DNA of 64,000 bases from Rosettibacter firmus (GCF_036860695.1 NZ_JAYKGJ010000005.1:1-64000); one strand, 5' to 3'; shown: positions 37,401 to 45,557, counted from the first letter of the stretch. Program-made: numbers and translations. Notes: generated by a model from the sequence alone, not told the origin.

Positions 37401-38000
37401 GTATTAAAAGAAAATCCCGAAATTGAAAATCTTGAAGAGTTAATAGAAAGATATTTAAAAGAAGAATCGATTAATGATGAAAATGCGGTTAGTTTATTAA
37501 AACAAAAAATCTATAGCGAGCTCGAAAGATTTTGTTCATCAGAACTTTATAAAAATTTATTGCAGACTAAATCGAAAAACGAAATAGAAATATATTGTAA
37601 AGAAGGAGAACACTACTTATTTGGTATTATCGATAAATTAATTTTTGAAAATGACAAAATCATTATTGTTGATTATAAAACTGATAATATCAATGATAAC
37701 CAGATAGAAGAAAGAGCAAATGAATATTTTATACAATTACAATTCTATGCTTATATTTTAAGTAAGTATTATAAAGAGTATAATTCGTTCTTAACAAGAA
37801 TTATCTTTACAAAATATCCAGCTAATGTTATCGAAAAAGAAATTACAAGAAACGAATTAAGTTCTTTTAGCAAAGAATTGAATGATATTATAAGTAAAAT
37901 TATTAATAATGAATTTAATCACAACTTAAATCATTGTAGCAAATGCAATTTTGCTTTAGATGGAGGCAAATGCGTAAAACAAATAGCTCGGAATTATTAA
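34470..38000 (+). CDS. addA: AddA-like UvrD-family helicase with C-terminal PD-(D/E)XK nuclease
   Basis: 1176 residues. The SF1A helicase has Walker A 'NAGSGKTFVLAKR', motif Ia 'AITFTDKAAGELNKR', Walker B/Q region 'IMIDEYQDTNELQ', 'VVGDEKQSIYMFR', 'LLTIHQAKGLEFKVVFLYG' and 'RLLYVAVTRAKNYLYI'. The C-terminal nuclease shows 'GRVIHSVLKE', 'FGIIDKLI' and 'IIIVDYKTDN'. C928 ('NQCPW') with C1156, C1159 and C1168 ('HCSKCNFALDGGKC') frames the nuclease in the way the Fe-S cluster does in AddB and Cas4/Dna2 nucleases. No addB gene is adjacent. Expected role: processing of double-strand DNA ends for recombination. It starts with a 1-base overlap after the kinase gene. Confidence 0.85.
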   Translation: MLTQYQKEALDFNTHILLSANAGSGKTFVLAKRFVNILLNENVELENLVAITFTDKAAGELNKRIALEIEERLLNETDANLKRRLENIRRQLVFANISTIHSFCVNVLREFAPEAGIDANFNPVDQLTADEILDQSINESMNKLIIDTAYEKKLKYLIRFFGSRRILERHIKNAIGSRKIIEQNLKEIYSKSEQEIAEYFKNRFDDLFNSLYNERINNVIKIIQVINNFVLDNNKNSQTAISILEILKDYSDSLPLNQKMNIIKSLDKILLTNNDRTVRTQGYLRKNREYFIDEIKIVEEFFSEIKYFYELDKIDELHLELAHFGKWFLDVYDYILNVYTEKKHQRSYVDFEDILLLTQKILELDEVKEYLRAKYKYIMIDEYQDTNELQYKIFMPILDYLKQGNLFVVGDEKQSIYMFRDAELEIFNKTKVDIKESVPEGKLLNLPHSFRMAPQIVLFTNTLFSKLFSNPSTIYNDVEYSELICTKNESEEGAVEILFADENGISEAEMVTNKIIEITSGENKKVDLSDIGILCRKRDFFEELEKEFVKKKIPYIIIGGKGFYQNQIVYDVYNYITFLLNLNDDAALIGILRSPFYTISDRELFAISLENGNSFFDKLIQKSNEEEKYKKIVDTLLKHQKLTISTEPYFLIRQILLDTNYWSIIAAKRNSEQDVANLEKLISLARDYSRKSFKNLYDFVIALKNSIKTIEDESQAQIFKDKDAVKLLTIHQAKGLEFKVVFLYGCNNYAKEDTVKTKSLNVDKNFGLLVKVPLNKNIFGGFHTPPIVSLYNHINYKKNIAEIKRLLYVAVTRAKNYLYISLSHKNFKPQRDSFFYFIDEALKPDYTVDSIDLQGKIKYMKQESDNYIFYDKDYHLEIPLIKEVKSVEINNQKDDEIEEPKELIIEKISDRPKGEIFSATKISIFNQCPWKYELIYELGYTTIYDIIKKYYNVYEFNFKEEEELQYHSDVKGRVIHSVLKENPEIENLEELIERYLKEESINDENAVSLLKQKIYSELERFCSSELYKNLLQTKSKNEIEIYCKEGEHYLFGIIDKLIFENDKIIIVDYKTDNINDNQIEERANEYFIQLQFYAYILSKYYKEYNSFLTRIIFTKYPANVIEKEITRNELSSFSKELNDIISKIINNEFNHNLNHCSKCNFALDGGKCVKQIARNY

Positions 38001-39055
38001 TAATACATTTAATAACATTTGTTATTACTGTTTTTGTAATAAGCTCGTGTACTATCTGTAATTTCCCGCTTTATGAATATCCACCGAACTGGAAAGATAT
38101 TTCTAAAAGAGATAGTGTAATAAATTTGTATTCAAAGTATTTAAAAGGGAAAAAAATATTTTTAGATCCTGGACACGGTGGCGAAGATAGAAAAAATAGA
38201 AGCAAGAATGGTGAAATAATTGAAGCAGATGTAAATTTAAAAGTGGCATTATATTTAAGAGAATATCTTGAAAAAGCTGGTGTAACAGTATTTATGTCTC
38301 GAGAAGAAGATAAAACTGTACCACTCTTACTAAGATCTGAATTAGCAAATAATTCTAATGCAGATTTATTTATAAGTATTCATCATAATGCACCTGCGAA
38401 ATGGGAAGATGATTATACAAATTATACTTCTACTTATTATCACGCTAAAGAAGATGATTATGAATATGAACCATCTGAAAGAGATATTGCTCGATATATT
38501 CAACGAGATCTTTCTTATGTGATGGGTAATCCTGGTGGATTGGGTTCTTTTGATGGAACTTATTCTGATTACGACATTTATCCTGGAGAAGGATTTTCTG
38601 TTTTAAGAAGAACAAAAATTCCTGCTGTACTTGTTGAATGTGCATTTCATACAAGTAGACTCGAAATACTTAGATTGAATGATGAAACATTTAATCAGAT
38701 TCAAGCCTGGGGTATTTTTTGTGGTATTGCTAAATATTATAGAGCAGGAATTCCTGTAATAGAAATAATAAATGATAGTTTGAAATATGAGAATAATTAT
38801 TTAAAGATATGTTTTCAGTTGAAAGATTCTTACGGTATAAATCAAAAAGCTATAAAAGTATATTTTGATAAGAATGAAATAAGTTATTCATTTGATAAGC
38901 AAACAAATATTGTTTCTACTAAAATAGAAATTTCAGATGATGGAGAGCATCTTATTAGAGTTATATGTGCCAATAAAAATGGAAACCATTCATTGCCTTA
39001 TCATAAAAAGATTGTAATAAACAAAAATGAAATAAAAATTTTTGATGCAGAATAA
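37970..39055 (+). CDS. N-acetylmuramoyl-L-alanine amidase (Amidase_3), lipoprotein
   Basis: 361 residues from the ATG at 37970, three bases after GGAGG (rather tight), overlapping the helicase gene by 31 bases; an in-frame ATG at 37943 would leave no proper signal peptide. The signal ends with lipobox 'VISSC'. The Amidase_3 domain has zinc ligands H69 ('LDPGHGGEDR'), the Glu of 'GEIIEADVN' and the His of 'SIHHNA', and the catalytic Glu in 'AVLVECAFHT'. It cuts the bond between muramic acid and the stem peptide, often at cell separation. The C-terminal ~80 residues are an Ig-like module ('DDGEHLIRVICANKNG'). Confidence 0.9.
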   Translation: MRKTNSSELLIIHLITFVITVFVISSCTICNFPLYEYPPNWKDISKRDSVINLYSKYLKGKKIFLDPGHGGEDRKNRSKNGEIIEADVNLKVALYLREYLEKAGVTVFMSREEDKTVPLLLRSELANNSNADLFISIHHNAPAKWEDDYTNYTSTYYHAKEDDYEYEPSERDIARYIQRDLSYVMGNPGGLGSFDGTYSDYDIYPGEGFSVLRRTKIPAVLVECAFHTSRLEILRLNDETFNQIQAWGIFCGIAKYYRAGIPVIEIINDSLKYENNYLKICFQLKDSYGINQKAIKVYFDKNEISYSFDKQTNIVSTKIEISDDGEHLIRVICANKNGNHSLPYHKKIVINKNEIKIFDAE

Positions 39056-39087
39056 TTATGAACTTATAAACTTAATAGGAGTTTAAT

Positions 39088-40104
39088 ATGAAAATTTATT
39101 CAAAGAATGATCTTAATAATTACTTTTTATCCTTAACCTATGATGATATCAGCTTGATACCAACACAAATTTCTAATGTAAAGACCAGAGCAAGCATAAA
39201 TACAAAATCAAGATTTCTTGATTTAGAATTATCATTACCTATTATTTCAAGTCCAATGGATACAGTAACAGGTATTGAAATGGCAAAGGAATTATCAAAT
39301 CTGGGTTGTCTTGGTATAGTAAATCGATTTGATTCATCATTAAACGAAATATTTAATAACAATAATGTTATAAATGGAATAAAAGCTGTTTCAATAAATT
39401 TAAATGCTGATGATAGATTAATTGAAAAGATTGCAGAAAATAATTTGATTATTTGTATTGATACAGCAAATGCAAGTAATGCATTTGTGCTTAAAAAGTG
39501 TGAAGAAATTAAGAAAAAATATAATGTGAAAGTAATTGTAGGGAATATTGCTTCTGGTTCTACATTAAAAGATATATCAAATGCAGGAGCTGATGCAGTT
39601 CGTATTGGAATTGGTGGTGGTAGTGTTTGTACAACATCAATTCAAACTGGAATTGGAATAGGTCAGATTTCTTCTATACTCGATGTTTATTTTACAAGAG
39701 AAGAACAAAAAATAAAAATTGAATTAATTGCAGATGGTGGTATAAAAAGTCCTGGTGATATTACAAAAGCATTGGCTTGTGGTGCAGATGCTGTTATGCT
39801 TGGTAGAATGCTTGCAGGCACAAAAGAAACACCTGGTGAAATAATTAAATACAATGATCAATTATGGAAAAAATATAGAGGTTCGGCATCTTTTGGTGTA
39901 AAGATGAAAAATGAATTTATAGAAGGAGAAGAAACATTAATTCCATACAAGGGTTCTGTAAGAAATGTAATTAATGCAATATCCGATGGTTTAAGAAGTG
40001 CAATGAGTTATTTGAATTGTAACAGCATTGATGAACTTAAGAAAATCGATTCTTTTGCAGTACTCAGTACAAGTTCGTACATTGAAAGATTGCCAAGAAA
40101 GTAG
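39088..40104 (+). CDS. IMP dehydrogenase / GMP reductase family enzyme without CBS domains
   Basis: 338 residues forming one TIM barrel: '[20 protein letters not shown]', '[16 protein letters not shown]', '[33 protein letters not shown]' with active-site C181, '[25 protein letters not shown]' and 'VPYKG-like [11 protein letters not shown]'. The usual IMPDH CBS pair is missing and total length equals GMP reductase, while the '[12 protein letters not shown]' and 'YRGSASFG' parts suit either. It could therefore make XMP from IMP or IMP from GMP; sequence alone does not decide. AGGAG precedes the ATG; it may be the last gene of the preceding run. Confidence 0.85.
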   Translation: MKIYSKNDLNNYFLSLTYDDISLIPTQISNVKTRASINTKSRFLDLELSLPIISSPMDTVTGIEMAKELSNLGCLGIVNRFDSSLNEIFNNNNVINGIKAVSINLNADDRLIEKIAENNLIICIDTANASNAFVLKKCEEIKKKYNVKVIVGNIASGSTLKDISNAGADAVRIGIGGGSVCTTSIQTGIGIGQISSILDVYFTREEQKIKIELIADGGIKSPGDITKALACGADAVMLGRMLAGTKETPGEIIKYNDQLWKKYRGSASFGVKMKNEFIEGEETLIPYKGSVRNVINAISDGLRSAMSYLNCNSIDELKKIDSFAVLSTSSYIERLPRK

Positions 40105-40115
40105 TTTTCTATAAA

Positions 40116-42338
40116 TTATATTCCTTTTTTGAATTTATAATTTAATCTAAGTGAATTAGTAACAACAGATACAGAACTTAAAGACATTGCTAAAGCTGCA
40201 AACATTGGATTTAATGCTCCGATAGCAGCTAAAGGTATTAAAACTATATTGTAAATAAATGCCCAGAATAAATTTTGTTTTATAGTTTTTATTGTTAATC
40301 TCGAAAGTTTTATAAGTTTTACAATGTTAATTAAATTGCCTTTTAATAAAGTAATATCTGCTGTTTCGATGGCGATATCTGTGCCTGTTCCAATTGCAAT
40401 TCCAACATCAGCTTGAGCTAATGCTGGTGCATCATTAATTCCATCACCAATCATTGCAACAATATTTTTATTTGATTGATATTGCTTAACAATCTCAGCT
40501 TTTTCATTAGGTAAAATTCTTCCTTTATATTCTTTTATACCAGCTTTTTTTGCTATTATTTCAGCTGTTTTTTCGCTGTCTCCAGTTATCATTACTGTAC
40601 GTATATTCATTTCATTTAATTTAGAAATTGCTTCAATTGAACTACTTTTTAAATTATCTTCAATAACTATAAATCCAGTTAATTTTCTGTCAATAGCAAT
40701 GCATACTACTGTTTTACCATCTTCGTGAAGTTTTTCATATTCATTTAATAAATGATCTATTTCAACAGAATGTTCTTTCATTAGATTTAAGTTTCCAATT
40801 AAAATTGATTTATTATTTACTACACCAGAAACTCCAAAACCAGAATGATTTGAAAAACTATCAGGAGAATTAAAATTAATATTAAGCGTTTTTGCTTTTT
40901 CTACAATTGATTTTGCTAAGGGATGTTCAGATTTAGATTCAAGCGATGCAGCGTACGAAAGCAATTCATTCTGGTTTATATCATAAGAATAAATTCCAGT
41001 AACAACAGGTTTTCCTTCGGTAAGAGTGCCAGTTTTATCGAAGATTACCGTAGATATTTTATGTGCTAATTCTATTGCTTCGCTATTCTTAAATAAAATT
41101 CCATTTGTAGCTCCTAAACCAGTTCCAACAATTATAGCTGTCGGTGTAGCTAAACCAAGTGCACATGGACAGGCAATAATTAACACTGTAACAAAATTTA
41201 TCAATGCAGTAATAAAGGAAGAATTAGTGGGTATAACCAACCAGCCCAAAAAAGTAATAAGTGCTATTAAAATTACTACAGGTACAAAAATACTTGCAAT
41301 TCTATCTGCTAATTTTTGAATTTGTGGTTTTGTTGATTGAGCATTTTGTACAAAATTTATTATTTGACCTAATATGGATTTATCACCTATTTGTGTAACT
41401 TTGAAATTAAATGTACCATTAATGTTTATTGTTCCACCAATTACCTTAGAATTTATTTCTTTATCTACAGGGATACTTTCACCAGTAATCATTGATTCAT
41501 CTACTGTAGAAAAGCCCCAGGTAACAATTCCATCAGCAGGAATTTTTTCTCCTGGTCGTATTACAACAATATCACCAATTTGTAATTCTGATGTTGGTAT
41601 TTGTATCTGTTCATTGTTTTTAATTACAGTAGTATATCTGGGTTTAAGCTCGATTAATTTTTTTATAGCTTCATTAGTTTTTCTTTTTGATTTATGCTCT
41701 AATAGTTTTCCCATTAATATCAGGGTTATGATTACTGCTGTGGTATCAAAATAAACATGATTTTGATTTGTACTTGCTAAAATTTCAGGGAAAAGAGTTA
41801 TAGCTGCACTATAGATGTATGCACTTCCAGTTCCAATTGCAACTAAAGAATTCATATCTGCAGTAAAATGCTTTAGGTTTTTCCAGAATATGCTGAAAAA
41901 TCTTTTTCCCGAAATGAATAAAATTGGGGTTGTTAGTATTAATAATATCTTTTTTGTTTGTTCATAATTTAATGGGAAATACTCATTAAAAAATTGGGAA
42001 TCTATTAGCATGTTTATAATAAAAATAGGAATGGTAAGAAGTAGAGCAAAAGTAAATTCTTTTTTTAAAGTAATGTAATACTCATCTTTTTCATCAATTT
42101 TGATTTCTGACTTTTCTTTATTTTCTTCTTCATACTTAAGTATGTAGCCATATTCTTTTAAGGCATCAGAAATTAAAGATAAATTTAAAGCCTGATTTTC
42201 TGTTTCGAGTCTAACACGTTCGGTTGCAAGATTAACACTAACATTTTTAATATCATCGAATTGACTGATAATTTTTTCTACTCGTGTAACGCAACTTGCA
42301 CACGTCATTCCTTCAATTTTTAAATCATAAGTTTTCAC
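40116..42338 (-). CDS. copA: Copper-exporting P1B-type ATPase
   Basis: 740 residues. One N-terminal HMA domain with 'GMTCASC' (C13, C16), eight expected membrane helices, 'TGESIPVDKE' in the actuator, the Cu(I) transport motif 'CPCALGLATP' in helix 6, phosphorylation D434 in 'DKTGTLTEG', 'HPLAKSIV' for ATP binding, and 'MIGDGINDAPALAQADVGIA'. CPC plus the later 'YNIVLIPLAAIGALNPM' and 'MSLSSVSVVTNSLRL' are the Cu(I) class signature. It pumps Cu(I) out of the cytoplasm. Its gene starts two bases after the small HMA gene and runs convergently with the IMPDH/GMPR gene, only 11 bases apart. Confidence 0.96.
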   Translation of the reverse strand: MKTYDLKIEGMTCASCVTRVEKIISQFDDIKNVSVNLATERVRLETENQALNLSLISDALKEYGYILKYEEENKEKSEIKIDEKDEYYITLKKEFTFALLLTIPIFIINMLIDSQFFNEYFPLNYEQTKKILLILTTPILFISGKRFFSIFWKNLKHFTADMNSLVAIGTGSAYIYSAAITLFPEILASTNQNHVYFDTTAVIITLILMGKLLEHKSKRKTNEAIKKLIELKPRYTTVIKNNEQIQIPTSELQIGDIVVIRPGEKIPADGIVTWGFSTVDESMITGESIPVDKEINSKVIGGTININGTFNFKVTQIGDKSILGQIINFVQNAQSTKPQIQKLADRIASIFVPVVILIALITFLGWLVIPTNSSFITALINFVTVLIIACPCALGLATPTAIIVGTGLGATNGILFKNSEAIELAHKISTVIFDKTGTLTEGKPVVTGIYSYDINQNELLSYAASLESKSEHPLAKSIVEKAKTLNINFNSPDSFSNHSGFGVSGVVNNKSILIGNLNLMKEHSVEIDHLLNEYEKLHEDGKTVVCIAIDRKLTGFIVIEDNLKSSSIEAISKLNEMNIRTVMITGDSEKTAEIIAKKAGIKEYKGRILPNEKAEIVKQYQSNKNIVAMIGDGINDAPALAQADVGIAIGTGTDIAIETADITLLKGNLINIVKLIKLSRLTIKTIKQNLFWAFIYNIVLIPLAAIGALNPMFAALAMSLSSVSVVTNSLRLNYKFKKGI

Positions 42339-42340
42339 TG

Positions 42341-42544
42341 TTACTCCTTATGTACTTTATAACCTGCTTCTTCAATTGCTTTTTCTATTTCTTCGAATTT
42401 TATTTTTGATTCGTCGAAAGTAATAGTTGCAGTACCAATTTCAACTTTATGTTTTTCTATACCTATTTTTGTCAAAGCTTTTTCAATTGCCATTATGCAA
42501 TGTTTACAACTCATACCATCAATTTTTATTTCTGTGGTTGTCAT
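42341..42544 (-). CDS. copZ: Small heavy-metal-associated protein (CopZ-type copper chaperone)
   Basis: 67 residues forming one HMA ferredoxin-like fold, with metal motif 'GMSCKHC' and the end 'EAGYKVHKE'. AGGAGA lies just before the ATG. It should carry Cu(I) in the cytoplasm and hand it to CopA, whose gene begins two bases downstream. Confidence 0.9.
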   Translation of the reverse strand: MTTTEIKIDGMSCKHCIMAIEKALTKIGIEKHKVEIGTATITFDESKIKFEEIEKAIEEAGYKVHKE

Positions 42545-42633
42545 AGATTCTCCTATTTTTGTTGATGAAATATATATTAGCCTGATGAATTTTATTTATA
42601 TATAATTTTGAAAATATTACAAAATTTTTGGAT

Positions 42634-43230
42634 TTATAAGGATATAACCTTATCTATAGGTTTTCTTAAATTTAGAAGATTTTTTTTGAATTCGCTTGCA
42701 GAAAATCCCGTTACTTTTTTGAATTGGCTTGAAAGATGTTGAACACTTTTATAACCTAATTTGTAAGCAATTTCGCTTAGTGTTAGCTCATCATATTTTA
42801 ATAATTCTTTTGCTCTTTCAATTTTTTGTAATATTATAAATTGCTCTATTGTGATACTCTCTAAAGAAGAAAAAATATAGCTTAAATAATTATAGTCCAT
42901 ACCTATTTTTTCTTCGATCAAACTTGAGAAATTTTTGTTTGATGTTAATAATTCATCATTCTGATAAATTATTGATATCACAGTGTTTTTAATTTTTTCA
43001 ACAATTTTTGCTTTTCTATTTTCTAAAATTTCAAAGCCGTTTGCTTCGAGTGCTTTTTTAATTTCATTAAGCTTTTTCTGATCAATTGGCTTTGTTAATT
43101 CTACTTCGCCAAGTGTTATATTTTTAATTTCAATTCCTGCTTTTTCTAATTCTTCTTTTACAACTTTAATACATCTGTTGCAAACCATATTTTTTATATA
43201 AAGAATATTTGTTTTGTTCTTTGATTCCAT
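42634..43230 (-). CDS. AraC-family regulator with N-terminal HMA-like metal-binding domain
   Basis: 198 residues. Residues ~8-75 resemble an HMA fold with 'MVCNRCIKVVKEEL' (C17, C20 as MxCxxC) and end 'ALEANGFEIL'. Residues ~95-190 are an AraC-type DNA-binding domain ('ERAKELLKYDELTLSEIAYKLGYKSVQHLSSQFKKVTGFSASEFKK'-like order, second helix-turn-helix complete). This pairing, set directly upstream of copZ-copA on the same strand (89-base gap), suggests a one-component copper sensor that activates or represses the pump, replacing CueR or CsoR. That is inference from fusion and context; DNA-binding and metal tests are not available here. Confidence 0.82.
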   Translation of the reverse strand: MESKNKTNILYIKNMVCNRCIKVVKEELEKAGIEIKNITLGEVELTKPIDQKKLNEIKKALEANGFEILENRKAKIVEKIKNTVISIIYQNDELLTSNKNFSSLIEEKIGMDYNYLSYIFSSLESITIEQFIILQKIERAKELLKYDELTLSEIAYKLGYKSVQHLSSQFKKVTGFSASEFKKNLLNLRKPIDKVISL

Positions 43231-43443
43231 AATATATTACAAAAATTAATTTCTTATTTTGAAATAGAATTAATAAGTCTAATAATATTACTGCGTAAGT
43301 AAATTTAAACATTTTAATTTACGTTTGCTTATAAACAAAACAATATTGCAATGAATTCATTTTAGATTGGATGGTAGATAGAATAATAGTAGAATGGTAA
43401 GGATAGACGTATTAATTATTTACATAATAAAATTGATTTAATG

Positions 43444-43947
43444 TTAATGAGAAACAGGCAAAACTTTAATACTTACTAATCTATTATTGTTTGATTCGTC
43501 GTAATAGTTGAGTAAATTGTATTTGTGAATATCTGTACTGGTTTTTAATTCTGTTCTATTATTGTTTTGATTAAAATTATTTTTCTTAAATTGAGGATGG
43601 TTGTTCATTATCTGAATTCTTGGTTTAGAAGCTTTAGTTTTATAATATGTAGTATTATTGTTAACTTTTTTATTAAATGATTGATTTGAATGATTTTGCT
43701 GATAGTTTTCTGAATAATTTGCAACTACTGGAATGGGTTCTGGTTTATAATGTACAATTACTTTCTCGGTATTATGATTAATAATTCTTTGTGGCATATA
43801 TAGATTGTTGAGTTTTTTCTTCTCTTCTTCTATTACAGGATTTTTTTCAGCTTTAATTTTGTATGAAATATATGATATAATAATTACTATCATCATTATG
43901 CTGAAAAATAATATTAAACTTGTATATATAATTGGTAGTAGTGTCAT
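43444..43947 (-). CDS. Unknown single-pass membrane protein with Asn-rich tail
   Basis: 167 residues. One helix at ~5-29 ('YTSLILFFSIMMIVIIISYIS'), then a charged, Asn- and Lys-rich, probably disordered tail with 'HYKPEPIPVVANYSEN'. AAAGG lies 8 bases before the ATG, which supports it over an overlapping hydrophobic frame on the other strand (43805-44017). No family was recognised. It stands alone between the copper cluster and the HU gene. Confidence 0.55.
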   Translation of the reverse strand: MTLLPIIYTSLILFFSIMMIVIIISYISYKIKAEKNPVIEEEKKKLNNLYMPQRIINHNTEKVIVHYKPEPIPVVANYSENYQQNHSNQSFNKKVNNNTTYYKTKASKPRIQIMNNHPQFKKNNFNQNNNRTELKTSTDIHKYNLLNYYDESNNNRLVSIKVLPVSH

Positions 43948-44175
43948 TTTTTTAACCTTTATAATTTTTTACTTTATAGGACAAAACCTGTACCAATTAA
44001 AATGTTTGTTTTTATAAGTATTTAAGAGCATTCAAGTGTAGTACTTATCTAATAATTAGAAAGTGTTTTATAGTGAAACATTTATGGTAAACTTATAATC
44101 CAGTCTAAAATTGGATATAATTTTAAGATTTGATATTTTTTCAACTGTAATTTACATTTTAATTGAGGATATATT

Positions 44176-44484
44176 ATGACAAAAGCAGATATTGTTGATC
44201 GAGTAGCTCTGGGAACAGGACTTACAAAGTTAGAGACTGAAGCTATTATCGAAGGATTTTTAAATACTGTGATTGAATATCTCAAAGAAGGGAAAGGAAT
44301 AGAAATTAGAGGATTTGGAAGTTTTAAGGTGAAAAAGAAAAAAGCAAGATATGCAAGAAATCCCAGAACAGGCGAAACAGTTTTCGTAGAGGAACATTAT
44401 GTTCCAGTCTTTAAATTTTCAAAAGATTTCAAAAATGCTGTTAATAATGGGATGAAAGAAAAAAATTTACAAAATAATACGTGA
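44176..44484 (+). CDS. HU/IHF-family DNA-binding protein
   Basis: 102 residues. 'MTKADIVDRVALGTGLTKLE' starts the helical dimer domain, 'GIEIRGFGSFKVKKKKARYARNPRTGE' is the beta-arm region with the DNA-intercalating 'RNPRTG' motif, and 'VPVFKFSKDFKNAVN' closes. GAGGA is 7 bases before the ATG. The protein bends DNA and packs the chromosome. The 'IEIRGFGSF' segment is nearer IHF than HU, but with only one gene in view the homodimer or heterodimer question is open. Its end overlaps or abuts the next gene's start. Confidence 0.93.
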   Translation: MTKADIVDRVALGTGLTKLETEAIIEGFLNTVIEYLKEGKGIEIRGFGSFKVKKKKARYARNPRTGETVFVEEHYVPVFKFSKDFKNAVNNGMKEKNLQNNT

Positions 44485-45197
44485 TAGGTATGAGTAAACT
44501 AATAGAATGTACTGGTTGTGGAGAATTACTTGAACCGAATTTTAATTTCTGTCCATATTGTGGTACAAAAATTAAAAAAGAAAACACCAGAGTTAGTTCT
44601 TCAAGCAAAAAAGAATTTAAAAGCAACAAACAGGTAAAAGAATTTTCAGGCACAAAACTATTTACTGTGGTTGCTGTGCTATTAATATTCGGTTTAGTAT
44701 TAATTTTTTCTTCTGGTATATTTGATAAACCAAAAGTAAGTGTTAATCCAAATACTTTACCAAATGATGAAATACATAGAGGAATTAATTTAGAAAATAT
44801 TCAACAAATAAATAGTTTAGAAGAAGAATTAAAAGCAAATCCATCTGATAAATCAAAGTTATTGACATTAGCTCATTTGTTGAATGATTCGGGTTTCAAA
44901 GAAAAAGCGATAGAAAGATATAAAGAATATCTTAAGATTGATCCTAAAAGTCCTGATGTGTTAGTTGATATGGGAGTATGTTATTATGATTTGGGTAATT
45001 ATGAAGAAGCATTAAAATATATGAAAGATGCTTTGAAATACGAACCAAAACATCAGATAGCTCATTTAAACATTGGAGTTGTTTTAATGGCTACTGGTAA
45101 AAAAAATGATGCAAAAGAATGGTGGAAAAAAGCTTTTGAAATAAATCCGAATAATGAGATTGGAAAAAGAGCACAAGAATTAATTAATTCACATTAA
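44481..45197 (+). CDS. Zinc-ribbon, membrane-anchored TPR protein
   Basis: 238 residues. The N-terminus is a zinc ribbon ('CTGCGEL' and 'FCPYCGTKI'), then a linker, one membrane helix ('LFTVVAVLLIFGLVLIFSS') and two to three TPR repeats ('PDVLVDMGVCYYDLGNYEEALKYMKDAL', 'AHLNIGVVLMATGKKNDAKEWWKKAFEIN'). The start may be the GTG at 44481 (4-base overlap with the HU gene) or the ATG at 44490; neither has a good ribosome site. Likely an assembly or quality-control factor at the membrane; function unknown. It is upstream of the ribosomal-type small gene on the same strand. Confidence 0.75.
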   Translation: MIGMSKLIECTGCGELLEPNFNFCPYCGTKIKKENTRVSSSSKKEFKSNKQVKEFSGTKLFTVVAVLLIFGLVLIFSSGIFDKPKVSVNPNTLPNDEIHRGINLENIQQINSLEEELKANPSDKSKLLTLAHLLNDSGFKEKAIERYKEYLKIDPKSPDVLVDMGVCYYDLGNYEEALKYMKDALKYEPKHQIAHLNIGVVLMATGKKNDAKEWWKKAFEINPNNEIGKRAQELINSH

Positions 45198-45210
45198 AAA
45201 GGAGAGAAAT

Positions 45211-45306
45211 ATGCCTTGCGGTAGAAAAAGAAAACGCCATAAAATGGCAACACACAAGCGTAAAAAACGCTTACGTAAGAACAGACATAAAAAGAAATTA
45301 AGATAA
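45211..45306 (+). CDS. 31-residue bS22/mS38-like ribosomal protein (AURKAIP1/COX24 family)
   Basis: AAAAGGAGAG lies directly upstream of ATG 45211. The peptide begins 'MPCGRKRKRHKMATHKRKKR' and goes on to 'LRKNRHKKKLR'; 21 of 31 residues are Arg, Lys or His. This HKMxxHKRKKRLRKxR pattern is the AURKAIP1/COX24 motif, found in mitochondrial mS38 and in actinobacterial bS22, which sit near the ribosome decoding site. It is a short basic gene missed by length filters. It is followed after six bases by tRNA-Thr. Confidence 0.88.
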   Translation: MPCGRKRKRHKMATHKRKKRLRKNRHKKKLR

Positions 45307-45312
45307 TCTAAA

Positions 45313-45385
45313 GCCATCTTAGCTCAGCTGGTAGAGCAGCGCATTCGTAATGCGCGGGTCGGGGGTTCGAGTCCCCCAGATGGCT
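45313..45385 (+). tRNA. tRNA-Thr (anticodon CGT)
   Basis: 73-base cloverleaf: acceptor GCCATCT/AGATGGC, D stem GCTC/GAGC, anticodon stem GCGCA/TGCGC around TTCGTAA (anticodon CGT), T stem GGGGG/CCCCC with TTCGAGT, discriminator T. CCA is not encoded. Confidence 0.97.
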
Positions 45386-45527
45386 CAATATTTTTCCAAC
45401 CTATTAATTCCCACATATTTTATTATCATCTAAAAATTATCTCCATTAAATATTAATTGTGTTTTTTTATTGTACATCTTCAGCTTATGATTTTAATAAC
45501 ATTGACGAAAGTTTTTTAAAAAAATTC

Positions 45528-45557
45528 TTGACAATCCGTAATAAAAACAGTTATTTT
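45528..45557 (+). promoter_or_regulatory. Promoter of the dcw cluster
   Basis: TTGACA (45528-45533), 18-base spacer, TATTTT (45552-45557). Unlike the other promoters noted, this resembles the standard sigma-70 form. Confidence 0.6.

Noticed and set aside
43805-44017. 70-codon hydrophobic plus-strand frame
   Set aside because: It overlaps the better supported minus-strand gene (AAAGG 8 bases from ATG) and its hydrophobicity mirrors that gene's membrane helix.
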